From contig JAFDYJ010000051.1 in the NCBI GenBank assembly GCA_018267515.1, positions 1 to 56,238 of the forward strand: a DNA stretch of 56,238 nt. The letters are read 5' to 3'. Numbering within the stretch: the stretch's first letter is position 1; every line of letters starts with the position of its first letter. The DNA is from Bacteroidota bacterium. GTDB lineage: Bacteria; Bacteroidota; Bacteroidia; Chitinophagales; Chitinophagaceae. The translations under genes were made by a program, and so were the position numbers. The notes under the pieces were generated by a model. The model was given only the letters and a program-made list of their open reading frames with translations. It ran no database searches and had not been told where the DNA came from. This document shows, piece by piece, positions 45,556 to 53,926 of the stretch.

Positions 45556-46676
45556 TGGAAGATATTCAGATTTTAGACGCAGTAGAACGCTATATTAAGG
45601 GAGAAATGAACCCTGACGAACGTCTTCATTTTGAAAATCTGCGCAAAACCAGTCCTGAAATAGACCAACTGGTGGTGGAGCATACCTTGTTTTTACAACA
45701 AATGAACCGTTTCGGAGAATGGAAAAAATTCAGGTCTTCATTACATGATACTCATACCCGCCTGGCAGAGCAGGGCAAAATTGATTCAGCCCGGTTGAAA
45801 GGAAAAGCCAAGGTCATATATTTATGGAAGCGTTATAAAAGAGTGGCAGCTATTGCAGCTATTATTGCAGGTGTTACCACCTTAGCTATTTCAACTCTCG
45901 TTAATATATTTACTCCACAGGCTGACAATGCAAGAGTTCAGGAACTCAGCCGTGATATTCCCAATATCAAGCATCAGCAGAATATGCAGGTGGACGAAGT
46001 GAATAACCTGAAGAATGAAGTAAATAATATCAAATCTAAAATCAACCTGCAACCCATTCCTTACAAAGCCGGCGGAACGGGCTTTCTCATAGATGGCAAA
46101 GGTTTTTTGGTTACCAATGCTCACATCGTGCTTACCTCCAGGCATATTGCCGTTACAAATAATAAAGGAGAGCAGTTTCATGCCGTACTGGTGAAAGCAT
46201 ACCCCGATAAAGACATTGCCATTCTTAAAATTGACGATGACAGGTTTAAAACACTTTCAACGATACCTTATGGCATCAGCAAAGAGGAAAGTGATGTTGC
46301 CGAGCCGATTTTCACATTAGGATATCCCAGAAATGATATTGTTTACAGCGAAGGATACCTGAGTGCTAAAACAGGCTTCAATGGTGATACACTCAGCTGT
46401 CAACTGGGTATTGCCGCTAATCGTGGAAACAGCGGAGGACCTGTATTTAATCATGAAGGTGAAGTAATCGGCATTTTAAGCACAAAAGAAACAGAAGCGG
46501 AAGGTGTCGCTTTTGCCATCCAGTCAAAATATATATTTACTGCAATCAATGAATTGAGGAAAGACACGGCATACAAAAACCTTCGCCTTCCTTTAAAATC
46601 AAATGTTCGTGGGTTAGATACCAAACAGCAGGTAAAGAAAATCCAGGATTACGTTTTCTTTGTGAAAGGTGATTAA
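45555..46676 (+). CDS. membrane-anchored trypsin-like protease with anti-sigma-like N terminus
   Basis: A 373-residue single-pass protein. Residues about 1-60 (AVERYIKGEMNPDERLHFENL, then helical) resemble the N-terminal cytosolic domain of Bacteroidota anti-sigma factors, without zinc ligands. One transmembrane helix (about 97-119) and a coiled coil (about 125-165) follow. A Do/HtrA-like serine protease domain (about 172-335) has His190 (TNAHIV), Asp220 (DKDIAIL) and Ser293 (RGNSGGPV). There is no PDZ domain. The ATG overlaps the sigma-factor stop (TGATG). The arrangement suggests one protein that holds the sigma factor inside the cell and senses or cuts outside. That role is inferred. Confidence 0.85.
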   Translation: MEDIQILDAVERYIKGEMNPDERLHFENLRKTSPEIDQLVVEHTLFLQQMNRFGEWKKFRSSLHDTHTRLAEQGKIDSARLKGKAKVIYLWKRYKRVAAIAAIIAGVTTLAISTLVNIFTPQADNARVQELSRDIPNIKHQQNMQVDEVNNLKNEVNNIKSKINLQPIPYKAGGTGFLIDGKGFLVTNAHIVLTSRHIAVTNNKGEQFHAVLVKAYPDKDIAILKIDDDRFKTLSTIPYGISKEESDVAEPIFTLGYPRNDIVYSEGYLSAKTGFNGDTLSCQLGIAANRGNSGGPVFNHEGEVIGILSTKETEAEGVAFAIQSKYIFTAINELRKDTAYKNLRLPLKSNVRGLDTKQQVKKIQDYVFFVKGD

Positions 46677-46682
46677 CGGATG

Positions 46683-47579
46683 CTAATCCCAGAGTTTTTC
46701 GGGATATTCTCCATTACTAATAAGTTCCTTTAATTTCTTTTCTACCCCGGGAGCATCTTCTTTATAGGTAACTCCAAACCATTGTGCTGAGGTCGGGATC
46801 AGTTTTATCTTCCCTCCGGCTTTGATAAAAAGGTCGCCTATGATAGGTATAAAAAACTCCGATTTGGGGTTAGTGCCATTTTCTTTCAGAAAATCAAGAA
46901 ATATCTTTTGGATAAGTTGAAATGCAGAATGATGAAAACACCAAAAGTTCATGGATACTTTGGAATCAAAAGGAGTTTCATGTTTTCCGCCGGCATCATC
47001 ATAAACAATCGAATTTCCCTCTTTATATATTTTTGTTCTTTCCACTACTGAAATGAGGTAACTCTCTTTATCTACTTCACATACTCCCCGGCTTACGGAT
47101 CCGTTATCAGATAATGTTTTTGCAAGATCGTATCCAATTATACTATACAACCCTTCACGGCATTCCTGTTTCAAAAAACCGGCTGCTTTATAAAACCCAT
47201 CGCTGCCATAAAAATCATCCGCATTAATAACTGCAAATGGCTCATGAATCACTGCCTGTGAGCATAATACTGCATGCGCTGTTCCCCAGGGCTTAGTTCT
47301 TTCTGCAGGAGCCGGATACCCATTAGTATAAGAATCCAATTCCTGGTAAACATAATCAATTTCAATCCGGCCTTTGATCTTCGGCTCAATAATCTTTTTA
47401 AAATTTTCTGCAAAATCTTTGCGGATAATAAAAACTACTTTTCCAAAACCGGCTCTTATCGCATCATAGATGGAATAATCCATTATGGTTTCATCATTGG
47501 GTCCAAATCCCTGAATCTGTTTCATGCTACCGTACCGGGAGGCCATTCCGGCTGCCAAAACCAATAGTGTAGGTTTCAT
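46683..47579 (-). CDS. sugar-phosphate nucleotidyltransferase
   Basis: A 298-residue enzyme from the ATG at 47579 (MKPTLLVLAAGMASRYGSMKQ). The N-terminal LAAGMASRYGSMKQ is the nucleotide-binding signature of the NTP_transferase fold, followed by FIIRKDFAENF, AHAVLCSQAVIHEPFAVINADDFYG (with the metal-binding Asp pair) and FWCFHHSAF. Relatives join a nucleoside monophosphate to a sugar-1-phosphate. The exact sugar and nucleotide are not readable, and there are no cell-wall or capsule genes next to it. It is divergent from the PLP enzyme gene that follows. Confidence 0.8.
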   Translation of the reverse strand: MKPTLLVLAAGMASRYGSMKQIQGFGPNDETIMDYSIYDAIRAGFGKVVFIIRKDFAENFKKIIEPKIKGRIEIDYVYQELDSYTNGYPAPAERTKPWGTAHAVLCSQAVIHEPFAVINADDFYGSDGFYKAAGFLKQECREGLYSIIGYDLAKTLSDNGSVSRGVCEVDKESYLISVVERTKIYKEGNSIVYDDAGGKHETPFDSKVSMNFWCFHHSAFQLIQKIFLDFLKENGTNPKSEFFIPIIGDLFIKAGGKIKLIPTSAQWFGVTYKEDAPGVEKKLKELISNGEYPEKLWD

Positions 47580-47607
47580 AGTATTTTCGTTTAAACAATT
47601 TCCGCAG

Positions 47608-47615
47608 CAAAAATA
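47608..47615 (-). promoter_or_regulatory. -7 box of the nucleotidyltransferase gene
   Basis: TATTTTTG on the minus strand ends 28 nt before the ATG at 47579. Confidence 0.45.
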
Positions 47616-47637
47616 AAGCAATTAAGTCAAGGGGCAT

Positions 47638-48525
47638 ATGCAAGAGATATCTTTTCAAAATATTACAATTGACACAATTAGTTATCCCATTCTCCTAAAA
47701 AAAAATATTAAAGCTTCCGTATTGCGGCTTGACAAAATTCATCCGGTTATTTCCGGAAATAAATGGTTCAAACTTCAATTTTATTTACAGGAAGCAATAC
47801 AATTAAAGAAAAAGACAATTGTAACTTTTGGAGGTGCCTGGTCTAATCACATTGTAGCTACAGCTGCCGCCTGTCGTGCATATGGCATTAATTCAATCGG
47901 TATAATCCGGGGAGAAATGCCGCCCCAACTTTCTTCATCTCTCCGCTTTGCAAAAGAGTCGGGTATGCAGTTGGTTTTCATTTCAAGATCTGATTTCCGG
48001 GAAAATAAAATTCCTGCTGAGCTTCTTCACGAAGAAAACTACTTTATCAAAACGGGAGGATACGGCGATGCAGGAGTCCGGGGTGCTGCTACTATCTTAC
48101 AGCATTGTGAAAAAGATTACTATTCCCATTTTTGTTGTGCAGTAGGTACGGGAACTATGATAGCAGGGTTGATACAAGCATCCCATCCGCATCAACAAAC
48201 GATTGGCATCAGTGTTTTAAAAAATAATCTGGAACTGAGACAGCAGATCATGGGTTTGCTTCAGGAAAAATCCAATTTTCATTTATTTCACCAGTTTCAT
48301 TTCGGCGGTTATGCCAGGTACACTACTGAACTACTCAATTTCATGAACAACTTTTTTGAAAATAATCAGATTCCTTCCGACTTTGTATATACCGGGAAAT
48401 TATTTTTTGCTGTAATGAATCTGATAAAAAAAGACTTTTTTCCTGCAGGAAGCAAACTCCTGTTGATCCATAGCGGAGGACTGCAGGGCAATGCCTCTTT
48501 GCAAAATGGAACGTTAATCTATTAG
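47638..48525 (+). CDS. PLP-dependent ACC deaminase / D-cysteine desulfhydrase family enzyme
   Basis: A 295-residue fold-type II PLP enzyme. ISGNKWFKLQFYLQEA contains the lysine that binds PLP, followed by VTFGGAWSNHIVATAAACRAYG (cofactor ring contact with Ser-Asn-His) and GAVGTGTMIAGL-type CAVGTGTMIAGLIQA, the phosphate-binding glycine loop. The family splits D-cysteine to pyruvate, sulfide and ammonia or opens 1-aminocyclopropane-1-carboxylate. In bacteria without plant contact D-cysteine or a related D-amino acid is the likelier substrate. It is somewhat short (typical 310-340). Confidence 0.87.
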   Translation: MQEISFQNITIDTISYPILLKKNIKASVLRLDKIHPVISGNKWFKLQFYLQEAIQLKKKTIVTFGGAWSNHIVATAAACRAYGINSIGIIRGEMPPQLSSSLRFAKESGMQLVFISRSDFRENKIPAELLHEENYFIKTGGYGDAGVRGAATILQHCEKDYYSHFCCAVGTGTMIAGLIQASHPHQQTIGISVLKNNLELRQQIMGLLQEKSNFHLFHQFHFGGYARYTTELLNFMNNFFENNQIPSDFVYTGKLFFAVMNLIKKDFFPAGSKLLLIHSGGLQGNASLQNGTLIY

Positions 48526-48545
48526 ATTTCATCAAAACCCTGCCC

Positions 48546-48553
48546 TATCTTTG
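48546..48553 (+). promoter_or_regulatory. -7 box of the secreted-protein gene
   Basis: TATCTTTG ends 43 nt before the ATG at 48597. Confidence 0.45.
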
Positions 48554-48596
48554 CTTAAACAGATTAAGCAATCCAATACCTTTACGTTATTACCTG

Positions 48597-49337
48597 ATGA
48601 AAAAACAAATTCTGTCCCTTCTGATATTCCTGATTACGATTTGCACCTATGCAGGTGCACAGGATACGCTTCCTGAATTTTCTGTAAGAAATGTAGGGCA
48701 TAACAGGACTATCATAGATTGGATAAATACTTTTTCAGTCATCAAGCAAATCAGCATTCAGCGTTCTTTCGATAGCCTGACCGGCTTTAAAACAATCCTT
48801 ACCGTAACTGATCCGACAGCTCCCCAAAACGGCTACATGGATACAAAAGCCACCAATGATCACATGTTTTACCGCCTTTATATATTGCTGGACAAGGGGA
48901 ATTTTTTGTTCAGCGACGCAAAGAAGCCGTTTATAGATACTAACTCTCAAAAACAATTAGTGATACCCCGGTTTACAAATGCGGCAGACAGTATTTCCTG
49001 GTTGAAGCAAATGAATAAAGGGAAAACCGATTCTTTAGGAGTACCGGATATTTTGACAAAAGGCAATAACAAACCTGATGTATTTATGCCTTCCCGTTAT
49101 GTTTCTGCATTTAGAAACGGATATGTACATGTAAGTTTGCCGGATGATGAGAAAAAATATAACCTTAAATTTTTTGAAGAAGACGGAACTTTTTTATTTG
49201 AACTGAAAGATATCAAAGAAAAAAAATTCAGCATTGATAAATCTAACTTTTATCATGCAGGATGGTTCAATTTTGAATTGTATGGCGATGGAAAGCTGAT
49301 TGAGAAATATAAATTTTACCTGATGAAAGAATTTTAA
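48597..49337 (+). CDS. secreted protein of unknown function
   Basis: A 246-residue exported protein with a signal peptide (about 1-21, ending TYAGAQ). Residues about 25-105 look like a fibronectin type III-like beta sandwich (NRTIIDWINTFSVIKQISIQRSFD, then KTILTVTDP and MFYRLYILLDKGNFLFSD). The C-terminal part (about 155-246: FMPSRYVSAFRNGYVHVSLPDDEKKYNLKFFEEDG, then FELKDIKEKKFSIDKSNFYHAGWFNFELY) resembles a second beta domain of the type-IX-sorting-like kind, but without the usual C-terminal signature. No function can be given. A -7 box and a gap to the neighbours suggest a single-gene transcript. Confidence 0.75.
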   Translation: MKKQILSLLIFLITICTYAGAQDTLPEFSVRNVGHNRTIIDWINTFSVIKQISIQRSFDSLTGFKTILTVTDPTAPQNGYMDTKATNDHMFYRLYILLDKGNFLFSDAKKPFIDTNSQKQLVIPRFTNAADSISWLKQMNKGKTDSLGVPDILTKGNNKPDVFMPSRYVSAFRNGYVHVSLPDDEKKYNLKFFEEDGTFLFELKDIKEKKFSIDKSNFYHAGWFNFELYGDGKLIEKYKFYLMKEF

Positions 49338-49436
49338 GAATACACTAAGGAAGACAACCAGCAGTCAATAAAATTGACTCCTAATTTAACCCAATCGCCA
49401 ATCCCAATCAATAATTAAACATTGTCAATTCACCAT

Positions 49437-50177
49437 TCACTCCTCCCACTCCACATCAAAAACTTCTTCAAAATTTCTTTTCACCTTTTCTTTTGCTTCC
49501 TCAATGTCTGCCTTTTGACCTAATTCCTTTTTTAACGAAGTGACTTGTTTATTGCTGATACCGCAAGGAATAATGAAATTGAAATAACTCAAATCCGTAT
49601 TAACATTAAATGCAAAACCATGCATGGTGACCCAACGGCTGGTGCGAACCCCAATTGCACATATTTTTCTTTCTTTCCCTTTTACATCCGGATCTATCCA
49701 TACCCCTGTTTCCCCGGATGAGCGGTCTCCCTTTATTCCATATTCTGCAAGAGTACGGATGATTACTTCCTCAATATTGCGCAAGTATTTCCCGATATCA
49801 GTAGTGAATTTTTCAAGATCCAGAATGGGGTAACCTACAATTTGCCCGGGGCCATGATAAGTAATATCGCCTCCCCGGTTTGTATGAAAGAATTCGATTC
49901 CTTTTCGGGCCCGGGCTTCTTCATTAATCAATACATGTTCAATTTTTCCACTTTTGCCCAAAGTATAAACTGAAGGATGCTCTACAAAAAGTAAATGGTG
50001 CAGAGATTCAGATTGCGGGTAACGGGAATCGGGAATACTATTTCCATCTCTTGACTCCACGCTATAGGCTGCCGACTTCTTCTTTACATTTTCCTGTAAT
50101 AACTGTTCCTGGTACTCCCATGCAGCTTTGTATTCCATTAAGCCTAAATCCCGGAATATGACCCGTTGTTTATTCAT
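49437..50177 (-). CDS. lipB: lipoyl(octanoyl) transferase
   Basis: Moves octanoyl from acyl-carrier protein to lipoyl domains, the first step in making protein-bound lipoate. The 246-residue protein has HPSVYTLGKSG, RGGDITYHGPGQIVGYPILDL, the KICAIGVR strand with the catalytic Lys, TMHGFAFNVN, and IPCGI with the catalytic Cys. A stretch before the first motif (about 38-57, SRDGNSIPDSRYPQSES) is poorly conserved in the family and partly encoded by a 7-bp repeat (see findings). The start at 50177 follows a -7 box 10 nt upstream; the gene is divergent from the pseudouridine synthase. Confidence 0.95.
   Translation of the reverse strand: MNKQRVIFRDLGLMEYKAAWEYQEQLLQENVKKKSAAYSVESRDGNSIPDSRYPQSESLHHLLFVEHPSVYTLGKSGKIEHVLINEEARARKGIEFFHTNRGGDITYHGPGQIVGYPILDLEKFTTDIGKYLRNIEEVIIRTLAEYGIKGDRSSGETGVWIDPDVKGKERKICAIGVRTSRWVTMHGFAFNVNTDLSYFNFIIPCGISNKQVTSLKKELGQKADIEEAKEKVKRNFEEVFDVEWEE
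50016..50036 (+). repeat. 7-bp tandem repeat inside lipB
   Basis: Three heptads CGGGTAA, CGGGAAT, CGGGAAT on the plus strand lie within lipB. Three copies make 21 bp and keep the frame; in lipB they encode part of NSIPDSRYPQ. Confidence 0.6.
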
Positions 50178-50187
50178 AATTGAAATG

Positions 50188-50195
50188 CAAATTTA
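50188..50195 (-). promoter_or_regulatory. -7 box of lipB
   Basis: TAAATTTG on the minus strand ends 10 nt before the lipB ATG. Confidence 0.5.
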
Positions 50196-50213
50196 ATACT
50201 ACTGCACAACTAT

Positions 50214-50221
50214 TAACTTTG
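50214..50221 (+). promoter_or_regulatory. -7 box of the pseudouridine synthase gene
   Basis: TAACTTTG ends 20 nt before the ATG at 50242. It lies back to back with the lipB box. Confidence 0.5.
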
Positions 50222-50241
50222 CGGCGATCCACCATAGAATT

Positions 50242-51300
50242 ATGAAAGAAGATCAAAATATAAAATCACAGGAGGTAAACGATATAAGCGATGAGTTGTA
50301 TGAGCGTTTTAGTATAACTGTGGATAAAGGCCAGGAACCTTTACGCATTGATAAATTCCTGATGAGCCGGATTGAAAGAGCCACACGGAATAAACTACAG
50401 CAAGCCTTGAATACAGGAATGGTTTTAGTGAATGGAAAAGAGGTGCGGCCCAATTATAAAGTAAAAGCACAGGATGAAATCATCTTATACTCTGATGTAA
50501 GCCCCGAAGATCTGGCCGTTGTCCCCGAGAAAATACCATTGAATATCGTATATGAAGATGAGGAACTGATGGTAATTAATAAGCCGGCAGGTATGGTTGT
50601 TCATCCGGGCAGCGGCAACTATTCCGGTACACTATTAAATGGCATAGCCTGGTATTTGCAAAATGAAAATCCTGCAATTACGGAAGACAACTTACCGAGA
50701 TTTGGCCTGGTTCACCGAATTGATAAAAACACCAGCGGTTTACTGGTCCTTGCAAAAACACCCCGTTCAATGAGCCAACTGGCCAAACAATTTTATGATC
50801 ACAGTGTAAGAAGGCAATATGTGGCATTGGTTTGGGGCGACCTCAGGAAAGATGAGGGAACTATTAAAGCACATGTAGGGCGTCATCAGCGATTCCGGAA
50901 ACAGTTTGAAGCGTACCCCGAAGGGGATTATGGTAAAGAAGCGATTACGCATTATAAAGTCCTGGAACGATTCGGATATGTGACAACCGTGGCTTGTATT
51001 TTAGAAACCGGCCGCACTCACCAGATTCGTGTTCACATGAAATACATCGGTCATCCTCTGTTTAATGATGAATATTACGGTGGTGATAAAATTGTAAAAG
51101 GAACCGTGTTTGCCAAATACAAACAATTTGTAGAAAACTGTTTTGCCATTTGTCCCCGCCAGGCATTACATGCCAAAACACTCGGGTTTGTTCACCCGGC
51201 CACTGGTAAAGAAATATTCTTTAATAGCGAACTTCCGGATGATATGAATGAAGTAATTGAAAAGTGGAGAAAATATTCGAGCCATAAACAGATTCAGTGA
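50242..51300 (+). CDS. RluA/RluD-family 23S rRNA pseudouridine synthase
   Basis: Turns specific uridines in RNA into pseudouridine; RluD acts on 23S rRNA helix 69. The 352-residue protein has an N-terminal S4 RNA-binding domain (about 32-85: RIDKFLMSRIERATRNKLQQAL, VLVNGKEVRPNYKVKAQDEI). The catalytic domain follows with HRIDKNTSGLLVLAKT (catalytic Asp) near 165-180, then RRQYVALVWG, TGRTHQIRVHMKYIGHPLFNDEYYGG and ALHAKTLGFVHP. This order matches RluD rather than RluC, but the target site is inferred. Its end is convergent with def, 9 bp apart, without a clear terminator. Confidence 0.93.
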   Translation: MKEDQNIKSQEVNDISDELYERFSITVDKGQEPLRIDKFLMSRIERATRNKLQQALNTGMVLVNGKEVRPNYKVKAQDEIILYSDVSPEDLAVVPEKIPLNIVYEDEELMVINKPAGMVVHPGSGNYSGTLLNGIAWYLQNENPAITEDNLPRFGLVHRIDKNTSGLLVLAKTPRSMSQLAKQFYDHSVRRQYVALVWGDLRKDEGTIKAHVGRHQRFRKQFEAYPEGDYGKEAITHYKVLERFGYVTTVACILETGRTHQIRVHMKYIGHPLFNDEYYGGDKIVKGTVFAKYKQFVENCFAICPRQALHAKTLGFVHPATGKEIFFNSELPDDMNEVIEKWRKYSSHKQIQ

Positions 51301-51309
51301 GCCTGGTTT

Positions 51310-51891
51310 TTATTTTTCCGGAAAAAGCATCCTGTAATCCACATCTACTTTCCCTTTAGAGATATCATTCAGCTTCCCCTTCATAAGCTTTCTTTTCAAA
51401 GCTGAAATATGATCAATAAATAACTTTCCCTCTATATGATCGTATTCATGAAGAATGATTCTTGCCGTAAGTCCGGAGAATAATTTTATATGCGATTGAA
51501 AATTCTCATCCCGGTACTGAAGCATTACTGCCTGTCGGCGGTAAACATCTTCCCTGATTTTAGGGATGCTTAAACAACCCTCATTATACATCCACTCATC
51601 ACCGTCTTCTTCGACAATATGGGCATTAATAAAGACCTGTTTGATGCCCGGTTCATCAGGATATTTACCTTTATCCTCCTCATCCATATGTTCAAATACC
51701 TGGGTAGAATCAACTAAAAACAGCCGGATATCCCTGTTGATCTGGGGAGCAGCCAAACCCACTCCATTGCTGGCATATAAGGTTTCCCACATATCCGATA
51801 TAAGTTTTTCCAGGTCCGGATAGCCGGGATCAATGTCTTTGCAGACTTTTCTTAATACAGGATGGCCATAGGCAACAATTGGTAGAATCAT
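51310..51891 (-). CDS. def: peptide deformylase
   Basis: Removes the formyl group from the first methionine of new proteins. The 193-residue metalloenzyme has all three motifs: GVGLAAPQI (about 42-50), EGCLSIP with the metal-binding Cys, and HEYDHIEG with the two His ligands and catalytic Glu. A linker of about 20 extra residues (VFEHMDEEDKGKYPDEPG) before the second motif is common in Bacteroidota. A -7 box lies 25 nt upstream. ruvX is next upstream on the same strand but with its own box. Confidence 0.97.
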   Translation of the reverse strand: MILPIVAYGHPVLRKVCKDIDPGYPDLEKLISDMWETLYASNGVGLAAPQINRDIRLFLVDSTQVFEHMDEEDKGKYPDEPGIKQVFINAHIVEEDGDEWMYNEGCLSIPKIREDVYRRQAVMLQYRDENFQSHIKLFSGLTARIILHEYDHIEGKLFIDHISALKRKLMKGKLNDISKGKVDVDYRMLFPEK

Positions 51892-51916
51892 TAAAACAAC
51901 AATTAAGGGGGCGAAA

Positions 51917-51924
51917 CAAAATTA
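51917..51924 (-). promoter_or_regulatory. -7 box of def
   Basis: TAATTTTG on the minus strand ends 25 nt before the def ATG. It lies just past the ruvX stop. Confidence 0.4.
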
Positions 51925-51933
51925 GTTTGCAAG

Positions 51934-52347
51934 TTACGAATTGGATTGAAGATATTCCTGTAACAGAATCGTAGCGGCAATCTCGTCCACTAACCGTTTA
52001 TTTTGCCTCTGTTTTTTCTTCAATCCCATTTCAAGCATGGCACGTGATGCCATTTTGGAAGTAAACCGCTCATCTACTTTCTGTACCGGAATCAACGGGA
52101 AATTCTTCTGCAATTCCTTAATAAATTTTTCTACCAGCGGCGTGGCATGAGTATCTGTGTCATCCATATTTTTTGGCTCACCGATCAGGATCAACTCAAC
52201 TACTTCTTTTGTAAAATAGTTTTTCAAATAAGGAAGAAGTTCCTTTGTATCCACTGTAGTCAGTCCTGTGGCAATGATCTTCAACGGATCCGTAACAGCA
52301 AGGCCTGTGCGTTTAAGGCCATAATCAATTGAAAGAATTCTAGGCAT
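51934..52347 (-). CDS. ruvX: Holliday-junction-resolvase-like protein YqgF/RuvX
   Basis: A 137-residue RNase H-fold protein from the ATG at 52347 (MPRILSIDYGLKRTGLAVTDP). The first acidic residue lies in SIDYG, VELILIGEPKNMDD is the central strand, and VDERFTSKMASRAML plus LVDEIAATILLQEYL complete the family pattern. YqgF takes part in 16S rRNA 5'-end maturation and has also been described as a junction resolvase. An ATG seven codons upstream is possible, but the added hydrophobic residues do not fit. A -7 box lies 18 nt before the chosen start. Confidence 0.92.
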   Translation of the reverse strand: MPRILSIDYGLKRTGLAVTDPLKIIATGLTTVDTKELLPYLKNYFTKEVVELILIGEPKNMDDTDTHATPLVEKFIKELQKNFPLIPVQKVDERFTSKMASRAMLEMGLKKKQRQNKRLVDEIAATILLQEYLQSNS

Positions 52348-52365
52348 AAGAAGAAATAAAAATGT

Positions 52366-52373
52366 CAAAAGTA
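52366..52373 (-). promoter_or_regulatory. -7 box of ruvX
   Basis: TACTTTTG on the minus strand ends 18 nt before the ATG at 52347, and overlaps the alternative upstream ATG, which argues for the shorter start. Confidence 0.5.
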
Positions 52374-52453
52374 AAAACAGGATTGCAGCTTACATCTTTT
52401 ATCGTGTGACTTATATCGGCAGGTAAGTCTTTCCATTTTTGAGTTTTAAATCT

Positions 52454-53314
52454 TTAATTTAGAATCAAATCAGCAATCACAAAGATGGCAAAAACAATTG
52501 ACGCAATACCATTTGCAGTCATAAATGCAATGTTGACTCTTTTCAGATCCTCCGGCTTTACAATGGAATGCTGGTAAATGAGCATCCCGCCAAAGATCAA
52601 CACACCAACCCAATACAACCAACTGAAATGCCCGTAAAATCCGGCTCCGATAACTGCAGCAGCAGATAACAAATGAAACAACTCCGAAATATGCAAAGCT
52701 TTGGCCCTGCCCAGCCAAACCGGAATGGAATATAATTTCTGAGACTGATCAAATTCTACATCCTGTAGTGCATAAATGATATCAAAACCGCTAACCCAGA
52801 AAATAACTGCTATAGAAAATAGTAGCGGCAGAATATCAAACTTTCCGGTGACAGCCAAATAGGCTCCTATCGGAGCCAGCGATAAACCTAAACCCAACAC
52901 TAAATGACAAAGCGGAGTGAATCGTTTTGTATAACTATATCCCAATACAACGAGTAAAGCAACCGGCGCCAGGTAAAAACAAATGGCATTAATAAAATAA
53001 CAGGTAATCAGAAACAAAATGCAGGATACTATGGTAAAAATCAGGGCCTGGTTTGCTGAAATAATCCCCCGTGGAATTTCACGGATTGCCGTTCGGGGAT
53101 TTTTTGAATCAAATGTCCTGTCGAGATAACGGTTAAATGCCATGGCAGCGCTGCGGGCAAGCACCATACAGAGCAATACCAGCAAAAAAACCAAAATGGA
53201 AAATTTAAAGCTAAAAATCTTTATACCTAACACATAACCGATGAATGCAAATGGCATTGCAAAAATGGTGTGAGAAAATTTAACCAGGCTTAAATAGTTC
53301 TTTACTTTCTTCAT
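52454..53314 (-). CDS. UbiA-family prenyltransferase
   Basis: A 286-residue inner-membrane enzyme with about eight or nine helices. It attaches a polyprenyl chain to an aromatic acid using magnesium. The two aspartate-rich motifs are visible: NRYLDRTFDSKNPRTAIREIPRG (about 61-83) and DIIYALQDVEFDQSQKLYSIP (about 175-195). The form is that of the 4-hydroxybenzoate-type UbiA-like proteins, which in menaquinone-only bacteria are often the MqnP step of the futalosine route. No other mqn or men gene is in this window, so the exact substrate is open. It follows the TrmH-type gene after 13 bp on the same strand. Confidence 0.88.
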   Translation of the reverse strand: MKKVKNYLSLVKFSHTIFAMPFAFIGYVLGIKIFSFKFSILVFLLVLLCMVLARSAAMAFNRYLDRTFDSKNPRTAIREIPRGIISANQALIFTIVSCILFLITCYFINAICFYLAPVALLVVLGYSYTKRFTPLCHLVLGLGLSLAPIGAYLAVTGKFDILPLLFSIAVIFWVSGFDIIYALQDVEFDQSQKLYSIPVWLGRAKALHISELFHLLSAAAVIGAGFYGHFSWLYWVGVLIFGGMLIYQHSIVKPEDLKRVNIAFMTANGIASIVFAIFVIADLILN

Positions 53315-53327
53315 TAAAACCTACTAT

Positions 53328-53870
53328 TTACTTTTTTATACTGCCCACCCTGTTTCTGACTAATTCCCACAGCACAACACCGGCTGCTGTTGCAATATTC
53401 AATGAATGCTTCATTCCCCATTGCGGAATTTCAATGCAGCCATCACAACTGTTGATAGTGGATTGTTCCACCCCTGTCACTTCATTTCCGAATACCATAG
53501 CGATTTTTTCATCCTGATTAAAATCCATTTCCTGCAATTTATAACTGTTCTCAGCCTGTTCGACCGCAAATATTTTATACTTATTTCTTTTTAATTCATC
53601 AAGAGCTTCTGTTGCATTTTTAAAATGTTTCCAGCTTACTGTTTCTTCTGCTCCCAAAGCTGTTTTTTTTATCTCTTTATGAGGAGGTTTGGCAGAATAA
53701 CCGCAAATAAATATGGATTCAACCAGGAAAGCATCAGCTGTTCGGAAAACACTGCCCACATTATAAGCACTGCGAATGTTTTCCAATACAATAATAATTG
53801 AATTCTTTGCAGTTTGCCGGAATTCTTCCACCGTTTTTCTGCCTAATTCTTCCATACTCAATTTTCGCAT
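53328..53870 (-). CDS. TrmH/SpoU-family RNA 2'-O-methyltransferase
   Basis: A 180-residue knotted (SPOUT) methyltransferase using S-adenosylmethionine to methylate ribose in tRNA or rRNA. Motif 1 is VLENIRSAYNVGSVFRTADAF (Asn and Arg of the family), motif 2 is IAMVFGNEVTGV, and motif 3 is IEIPQWGMKHSLNIATAAGVVLWEL. It lacks an extra RNA-binding domain, like TrmL. An in-frame ATG at 53978 would overlap mutS and add 36 unusual residues; the ATG at 53870 (MRKLSMEELGR) fits the family and has a -7 box 4 nt upstream. Divergent from mutS. Confidence 0.93.
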   Translation of the reverse strand: MRKLSMEELGRKTVEEFRQTAKNSIIIVLENIRSAYNVGSVFRTADAFLVESIFICGYSAKPPHKEIKKTALGAEETVSWKHFKNATEALDELKRNKYKIFAVEQAENSYKLQEMDFNQDEKIAMVFGNEVTGVEQSTINSCDGCIEIPQWGMKHSLNIATAAGVVLWELVRNRVGSIKK

Positions 53871-53874
53871 GGCG

Positions 53875-53882
53875 CAAAAGTA
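53875..53882 (-). promoter_or_regulatory. -7 box of the TrmH-type gene
   Basis: TACTTTTG on the minus strand lies 4 nt before the ATG at 53870, implying a leaderless or nearly leaderless mRNA. Confidence 0.5.
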
Positions 53883-53926
53883 ATTCACAATAACCAAACG
53901 GGTTTCTCTAAAGCCGGTAAACAGGT

